Shown here: piece by piece, positions 61,401-64,000 of the stretch | Numbering within the stretch: position 1 is the stretch's first letter | Layout of the letters: every line of letters starts with the position of its first letter | From: Brevibacillus laterosporus | GTDB taxonomy: Bacteria > Bacillota > Bacilli > Brevibacillales > Brevibacillaceae | Direction of reading: 5' to 3' | DNA length: 64,000 bases | Assembly (NCBI GenBank): GCA_007833815.1 | Contig: CP033464.1 | Span: forward strand, 3,900,001 to 3,964,000 | Position numbers and translations under genes: made by a program | Notes under the pieces: model-generated | What the model was told of the DNA's origin: nothing | Database searches by the model: none | Seen by the model: the letters and a program-made list of their open reading frames with translations, nothing else

Positions 61401-61554
61401 TTTGCAACGAATCCAAGCCCAGCTCGATCAGATTCTGATCATCAGCAAACTCGACAGGTGCAGGCAGCATGGCCTGAATCTGCCCCCGCACCTCTTCATA
61501 GCTCAATGAGGAGACGGGGCTTGCGGATTGGTTGTCATTTAGCAGATGTTTCAT
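52462..61554 (-). CDS. Metallophore NRPS: ArCP-Cy-A(Cys)[MT-like]-PCP-Cy-A(Cys)[MT-like]-PCP
   Basis: The 3,030-residue protein starts with an aryl carrier protein (LGLDSLQ, Ser about residue 49) for salicylate. Cyclization domains follow (DLLVAD and DNLIFD, both matching DxxxxD). Pockets of the two A domains read D-L-Y-N-M-S-M-I-W and D-L-Y-N-L-S-L-I-W, both cysteine codes. Each A domain carries an inserted methyltransferase-like region whose SAM loop is degenerate (LEIGARSG near 57875, LEIGTRAG near 53455), recalling the embedded epimerase-like domain of PchE. PCPs have ELGGDSL (near 57050) and RGGDSL (near 52640). I prefer ATG 61554, with AAAGGTGG 8 bases upstream, over TTG 61578. No TE is present, so the chain passes to the docking-domain NRPS. 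The start lies 29 bases after the upstream gene's stop. Confidence 0.94.
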   Translation of the reverse strand: MKHLLNDNQSASPVSSLSYEEVRGQIQAMLPAPVEFADDQNLIELGLDSLQMMRMVNKWRKEGVKATFAELIVAPRLSDWWTFLQKNSPEPSLVEENNIASQAQEDANSPFPLTDVQYAYWIGRRDDQPLGGVGCHAYLEIDGKGVEQGRLEAAWGQLLMHHPMLRARFLADGQQEVLSTPFTKTVPVHDLRLNSEDELTQKLESIRTRLSHRRLKVEEGEVAGLELSLLPAGRTRLHFDIDLLVADVQSLHILLRDLAAAYARGCQPTAPVHWSFANYLKHETQHRVSDRQKAAHYWQDKLSTLPGAPGLPLKEKPEMIKAPVFTRRNYFVKEADWMLLQKRSAAQRVTPAMVLLTAYAEILDRWSTHSQFLINIPLFDRQTGDAGIEDVVADFTNLLLLAVDLRNPQTFLDRVRMVQAQFHQDVAHAAYSGVQLQRDLACVRQGERDFAPVVFACNLGTPLINEECRQTLGQLSYMISQTPQVWLDFQSYEMDGGLLLAWDSVDQLFPDGMIDQMFAAFGQLMDWLVAQDNDWQATPELLPTLEQQRQNKDDESSLPQPSQCLHSAFFAYAATNPQETALIDSHTHTYISYGELSRYSLQVAAFLKEQGIKKGDPVAVSMPRGIEQIAAVLGIVVLGGCYVPIGTGQPATRRERIHKKAGIRYVLTDDECAQTLDWPDDAVVLSIADVQNIVPLTEPVSISWDSLAYIIFTSGSTGEPKGVEISHSGAWNTIADINRRYQVGPADRILSVSSLDFDLSVYDIFGLLSVGGSLVLITEETRRDAVHWVKLVDKYQVTLWNSVPVLLDMLLIAAESGQYDSLSIRQTMLSGDWIGLDLPSRLKRVAAHSQLVAMGGATEASIWSNFFDVTLPLPSHWTSIPYGRPLTNQAYRVVDGKGRDCPDWVAGELWIGGAGVALGYRGDPVLTAERFVNWNGSRWYRTGDLGRYWPDGTIEFLGRQDFQVKIRGHRIELGEIETAMKQHPGVRDAVVTAVGDSRENKHLIGYVVPERENESFLYDSVSADLKQSEVLWDALMKAGRGQERPDEISPEDFPVFWAYIERLGVRYICRALKQAGVDLQQNQSYTLDALMQCCSIQPRYRELIRQWLQILADEGFARIDASDTFVIVRTIPEELLEKPLESKAPPAWEQHAQALLRYLQQMDDANVALLTGELDPLAYFFSDELCLTPNDLMQALPGTMHRDSIARSIIEGLQHGLQAKSEPLRILEIGARSGALTESLLPLLSSDETLYTCTDNSTFFMNAAKTRFKEYPFVHYQLLDIDQNPLAQGYDAHHYDVIIAADSLHRARNIGTALLHMQSLLAPGGLLILLEMTRNSRLQQVSTGFLEDGFIYFEDERHAEQRPLLSVEKWQQLLQSQTFAQVASFPEQDDPASVFGQHVIVAQAPHQVTQFNPVKLSGFLNQKLPDYMVPSAFILLSEMPLTSNGKVDRQALPTPDKLIKAKEEKAYTAPRTPIETALAAIWCQLFGMERVGIADNYFELGGDSLLATRLSALVRSKFEVELSLGRIFEKPTIAGMAEQVQTLMEQKGKYDEPTESLPQIIPALQDRNQPFPMTDIQQAYWVGRSGLYALGNVSTHCYFEIEGQNLDLERINRAWQRLIDHHEMMRAVIMPDGWRQRILENVPDYQINVNDLRGKAPEEVESELKRIREEMSHQVLSTDVWPLFDVRASRFGEEHVRLHISFDNLIFDGWSMFHLLSEWTRLYHEPDAPLATLDLSFRDYVLALEELKASELYQRDLDYWITRLPELPPAPQLPLAQNPESLSEQQFSRLEARLSKQTWQKLKKRTAEVGLTPSGILLTAYAETLGAWSKSSRFTINLTQFNRLPLHAQVNDIVGDFTTLTLLAVELSEGKTMLERGRNLQQQLWRDLDHPYVGGVQVQRELSKQTGEHHGVTMPVVFTSALGVDQWSGTESDGKWLGKLVYNITQTPQVWLDHQVVEQDEELLLIWDAVEGLFPEGMLADMFSAYCQLLQRLTDDDAVWKKEMPSLIAVPRLEARTEANDTEVPVSSETLTRLFTKQAVQQSNHPAIISTNRTLTYEELSLSADEIGNLLRKMGAKPNTLVAVVMEKGWEQVVATLGILKSGAAYLPIDPAHPEARRSQLLRDGQIRIVLTQSWLDEQLNWPENVERLIVDQMTARDEAMSLLPLAEQLDDLAYVIYTSGSTGLPKGVMIDHRGAVNTIEDVNQRFSVGPKDRVLALSNLNFDLSVYDIFGMLAAGGTIIMPEADKAKDPAHWIEWMKQEQVTVWNTVPALMQMLIEYASGRNLELPQSLRLVLLSGDWIPLDLPDKIKAYFPNVQVIGLGGATEASIWSNLYPIEDIDPSWKSIPYGRPMVNQRFYVLNEWMEDCPVWVPGQLYIGGIGLAKGYWQDESKTNDKFILHPRTGERLYHTGDLGRYLPDGNLEFLGREDFQVKIRGHRIELGEVETALKRHDGIKNAVVAVPDESSEEKRLVGYVVLDQQMGAELLETEQVDPSVCASRWQAISSAGQLQASKLPASVDADAITKFLHEADRVSTAYMCRTLDAMGMFSDEGGSYSLDELMQRFQIHPRYKTLLLHWLDVLVEEGILEKNEGGIYRNLRLLSEELPTFTQEGILSVSSGGSEAVQALEDGFLRDYPLFISLLTGKLDPLELFFAEDASLTPAGLSRFDFTREYYSNLAKEVFGTLVSSYPPDKELRVLEIGTRAGNLTQTLVSALPADRARYIYADESSFFTDRARQAWGEKAPLEYGLFDMNTAPLWQGYEPHYFDVIVADNTLHRTRNLNMTLEYLKGMLAPGGVLFLVESTRNSRLMLTTVGFFEDGFSHLEDERKANYLPLLAADQWCEVLEKQGFSNVLAFPQNGQVAEKFDRHLIVAQAPETVRVFRPEKLSDAMQKMLPDYMVPTEYVLLDKLPLSANGKVDRKALAKLGGKRESLPKKAHVAPSTETEIKIASVWEEVLHCNSIGIHDGFFARGGDSLRAIQCINLLKERYQIELSMQSLFEYSTICMLAGFIDTSASATEQLEANYDEGTI

Positions 61555-61583
61555 TACAGTTACCACCTTTCCAGGCAATGCCC

Positions 61584-64000
61584 CTATACTAGTTTTACTT
61601 TTTCTCCTTCACGGCTGGAGATAACCAGCTGCCTGGAAAAACTGCTCAATTTTTCACGCGTTTCTTCCAGCTCTCTGGTTGGTAAAGACATCTCTACCAC
61701 GCCTGCTCCGGCATGTAGCCATGCACTGTTGTTTTGTTGATATATTGTTCGTAGCACCAGGGCAGCGTCCATTGCACCATCACTGTCAAAGGTCATGACG
61801 CAGCCACTGTAGAGATTTCTCGGCTCAGACTCGAGTCTGCCTATGGCATCGATCGATTCTTTTTTTGGAATACCAGAAGCAGTGACAGCAGGGAACAGCG
61901 CACGAAACGCATCCCATGAGTTGAAGTCCGGCTTTAGTTTCCCTTTTAGTCTTGAGGCAATATGCTGAACTGTTCCCCGGCTGGCAACAGACATGAAATC
62001 GCTCAAGAAGATCGTCGTAGAATCGCAGACACTTTTTAGCTCTTCAAAGGCCAGTTTTACGGATACAGCATGCTCAGCAATTTCCTTTGGGTCATTCAAG
62101 AGCTCATCCTTGAGCCTGTACCCCTCGTCCTCGTTGCATCCGCTCGACCGTGTTCCTGCAAGCGGAAAGGTACTTACCCATCCATTGCCATCGACCTCAA
62201 CAACTGTTTCCGGACTGAAGCCAGCCACGCTCAGACCATCGAGGCTAAGCAAAAAAGAACGAGCAGGAGTGTTGACTCTTCTGCCTGCGATATAGCTAGC
62301 CACCATATCAAGCTCTTGGTGAATCGGAATTTTTCTGGATAAGATCACTTTGTGATATTTGCGCTCCTTAATCTCTCGCACGGCGTCCGCTACTCCTTGC
62401 ACATAGGCTTCAGCACCATACGTATTAACCTCAGGAACATCCAGCTTGTGACTGTCCACTCTTTGCACAAGAGCATTTTTCTCTTCGTCTAGACCATTCA
62501 CTTGAATCCCCCGTAGTAACGCACCGAATTCATTTCGTTTTTCTTCACTCAGTGCTCTGAGCAGGATGGAGCCTTTTGTAAAGCGTATCTCCACCTCAGG
62601 TATAAACAGCTTGAGAAGGCAACCGTCTTCAGACAGTAGTGGCAGATTTTGATAATAGCGGGCCATTCCAAAGTTAACGGTTCCATAGGCACGCCAGTTT
62701 TTTAGCGGGATGGATGCAAACGCTTTGTCAATCGTTTCACTTAACAGGTTATTTTCAAAGCGGATTGTTTGGTTATTGTAGGCTAAGGTTGTATATTGGG
62801 CATCTACGGATACAAGGGCATGAATCCCCATTCCCAACGACAACTCATCTCCGTTTTCATAGAGCAGATAGTTTTCAAAAAGACCCTGCTCGACAATTTG
62901 AGAAGCTGCCAAATGAGCATCTCCCTCAAAAGCAACGATTTCCTCCAGATAGGAGACCTCGCACATCTTTGCATTGTTCTTTGGTGCTGTCGCCAACTCT
63001 TTGAGCTTGGCTTTATTGACTTTGCCAACGCTGGTAAGCGGCCAGTAATCGATGAATTCGATTTGATCTGGCATTTTATAACGTGCCACTCCCTTTTCAT
63101 GGAAGAAGGCATGAATATCAGCAAGACTGATTTCCTGATTGTCGGTAATCAAATATGCGCAGCTTTTCTCACCAAGCGTCTGGTCGGGAAGAGTAATCAG
63201 GGCAGCGTCTTTGATATCTAGATGCATACGAAGGTACGACTCCACTTCAGCCGGCATGATTTTTTCGCCCGCACGGTTGATTTGCTCTTTGATCCGTCCA
63301 CCGATCTGGAAATTTCCCTCCGGAGTAATCCTCGCCTTGTCGCCAGAACGGTAAAAGCCATCGGGAGTAAAACTCTCGCGGTTCTGTTCCAAAGCTCTGT
63401 AGTACCCGCTTATTGTATAGGGTCCTCGCACAAGAAGTTCTCCGTATGCGCCTGCCTCAACGTCATTTCCATGCTCGTCAACAATTCGAACCTCATCTGC
63501 ATCGGAGAGTGGACGTCCCTGGCAGTTGGCTACGACAGACTCAGGATCGTCGAGGGATGTGCAACAAATGAGTCCCTCCGCCATCCCAAACACCTGCTGA
63601 AGCTTGCATTTCATTTCCTGTATGATCCGTTTCGCGAGATTTTCATCTAGCATGGAGCCGCCTACCTGTAGGACTTCAAGACTTGAGAGATCGTTTGAGG
63701 TATCCCATTCCAGCACCTCAAGCCATACATGGACAATAGAAGGTACAAGGGCGGTGACGGTCACCCGTTCTTTTTCAATAAGGGGAAAAGCTTCATCGCA
63801 GCTTGTCGTTTTACATAACACGACTTTGCCTCCAGCCGACAGTGTGCCAAGGATTCCGGGGCAGCAGAGAGGAAAGTTGTGCGCAACCGGTAGAACAGCA
63901 AGATAGACGCTTTGCGGAGTCAACTTGCAGCGTGTCGCGGCTGCTTTTGCATTGTATGCGTAATCGGCATGGGTTCTTGGAATCAGCTTTGGAGTACCGG
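61584..64000 (-). CDS. Salicylate-AMP ligase fused to salicylate synthase, 5' end outside window
   Basis: The frame is open to the window edge, where it reads GTPKLIPRTHADYAYN, the A3 region of DhbE/YbtE/PchD aryl-AMP ligases. The ligase ends near WPLTSVGKVNKAKL (about 63030). From about 62960 to the stop the sequence is a chorismate-utilising salicylate synthase of the Irp9/MbtI type: VILSRKIPI, GFSPETVVEV, LAGTRS, PKEIAEHAVSVKLAF, LFPAVTASGIPKKE and LYSGCVMTFDSDGAMDAAL. One polypeptide would thus make salicylate from chorismate and load it on the ArCP of the next gene. These are separate proteins in pyochelin and yersiniabactin systems. The TTG at 63923 lies inside the ligase and is not the start. 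Substrate is called salicylate rather than 2,3-dihydroxybenzoate because no DhbA/DhbB-like gene is present in the window. Confidence 0.92.
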   Translation of the reverse strand, partial: GTPKLIPRTHADYAYNAKAAATRCKLTPQSVYLAVLPVAHNFPLCCPGILGTLSAGGKVVLCKTTSCDEAFPLIEKERVTVTALVPSIVHVWLEVLEWDTSNDLSSLEVLQVGGSMLDENLAKRIIQEMKCKLQQVFGMAEGLICCTSLDDPESVVANCQGRPLSDADEVRIVDEHGNDVEAGAYGELLVRGPYTISGYYRALEQNRESFTPDGFYRSGDKARITPEGNFQIGGRIKEQINRAGEKIMPAEVESYLRMHLDIKDAALITLPDQTLGEKSCAYLITDNQEISLADIHAFFHEKGVARYKMPDQIEFIDYWPLTSVGKVNKAKLKELATAPKNNAKMCEVSYLEEIVAFEGDAHLAASQIVEQGLFENYLLYENGDELSLGMGIHALVSVDAQYTTLAYNNQTIRFENNLLSETIDKAFASIPLKNWRAYGTVNFGMARYYQNLPLLSEDGCLLKLFIPEVEIRFTKGSILLRALSEEKRNEFGALLRGIQVNGLDEEKNALVQRVDSHKLDVPEVNTYGAEAYVQGVADAVREIKERKYHKVILSRKIPIHQELDMVASYIAGRRVNTPARSFLLSLDGLSVAGFSPETVVEVDGNGWVSTFPLAGTRSSGCNEDEGYRLKDELLNDPKEIAEHAVSVKLAFEELKSVCDSTTIFLSDFMSVASRGTVQHIASRLKGKLKPDFNSWDAFRALFPAVTASGIPKKESIDAIGRLESEPRNLYSGCVMTFDSDGAMDAALVLRTIYQQNNSAWLHAGAGVVEMSLPTRELEETREKLSSFSRQLVISSREGEKVKLV

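Noticed and set aside
61584-63923. TTG at 63923 as start of the salicylate gene
   Set aside because: The frame continues upstream with the aryl-AMP ligase A3 motif to the window edge, so this TTG is an internal Leu codon.
1-64000. tRNA, rRNA, complete insertion sequences
   Set aside because: I saw no tRNA- or rRNA-like sequence and no transposase gene with terminal repeats anywhere in the window.

Overview
The window looks like the chromosome of a Gram-positive Bacillales bacterium, most likely Brevibacillus (B. laterosporus-like). Reasons: AT-rich intergenic DNA, strong AGGAGG-type ribosome binding sites with frequent GTG/TTG starts, and a giant nonribosomal peptide synthetase (NRPS) whose module order resembles the brevicidine/laterocidine/relacidine lipopeptides known from that genus. 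The species call is an inference.

Left part (1-36,229, all minus strand): a lipopeptide antibiotic locus. Two adjacent ABC half-transporters (36,229-34,433 and 34,418-32,628) are followed by one NRPS reading frame that starts at 32,006 and is still open at base 1, with at least 10,668 codons. It holds eight modules. Module 1 begins with a condensation domain, as in lipopeptide starters. Epimerase domains sit in modules 1, 2, 3, 4 and 7. Adenylation pockets read by eye give Ser, an aromatic residue, X, Orn, Orn, Gly, Orn and X (the same X in modules 3 and 8). The predicted start is acyl-D-Ser-D-aromatic-D-X-D-Orn-L-Orn-Gly-D-Orn-X. Later modules and the thioesterase lie beyond base 1.

Middle part (36,230-43,309): mixed housekeeping and accessory genes. 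These are a membrane-anchored FAD oxidase interrupted by one in-frame TAA, a half-size MFS protein, a two-helix small membrane protein, a MocR/GntR-aminotransferase regulator with direct repeats over its promoter, an AAC(6')-like acetyltransferase, a BltD/SpeG-like acetyltransferase remnant and a secreted CYTH-like protein. About 1.1 kb without a confident gene follows.

Right part (43,310 to beyond 64,000, minus strand): a second, visibly more GC-rich operon for a salicylate-capped thiazoline metallophore of the pyochelin/yersiniabactin type. In order of transcription it encodes a salicylate-AMP ligase fused to a salicylate synthase (its 5' end is off the window), an NRPS ArCP-Cy-A(Cys)[MT-like]-PCP-Cy-A(Cys)[MT-like]-PCP, a saccharopine-dehydrogenase-like reductase that appears to start at CTG, a thiazolinyl-imide reductase fused to a methyltransferase, and an NRPS docking-Cy-A(Cys)[MT]-PCP-TE. 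Three cyclization domains and three cysteine-specific A domains predict a salicylyl-tri-cysteine product, one ring longer than pyochelin. Ulbactin-type compounds reported from Brevibacillus are a plausible match, from memory only.
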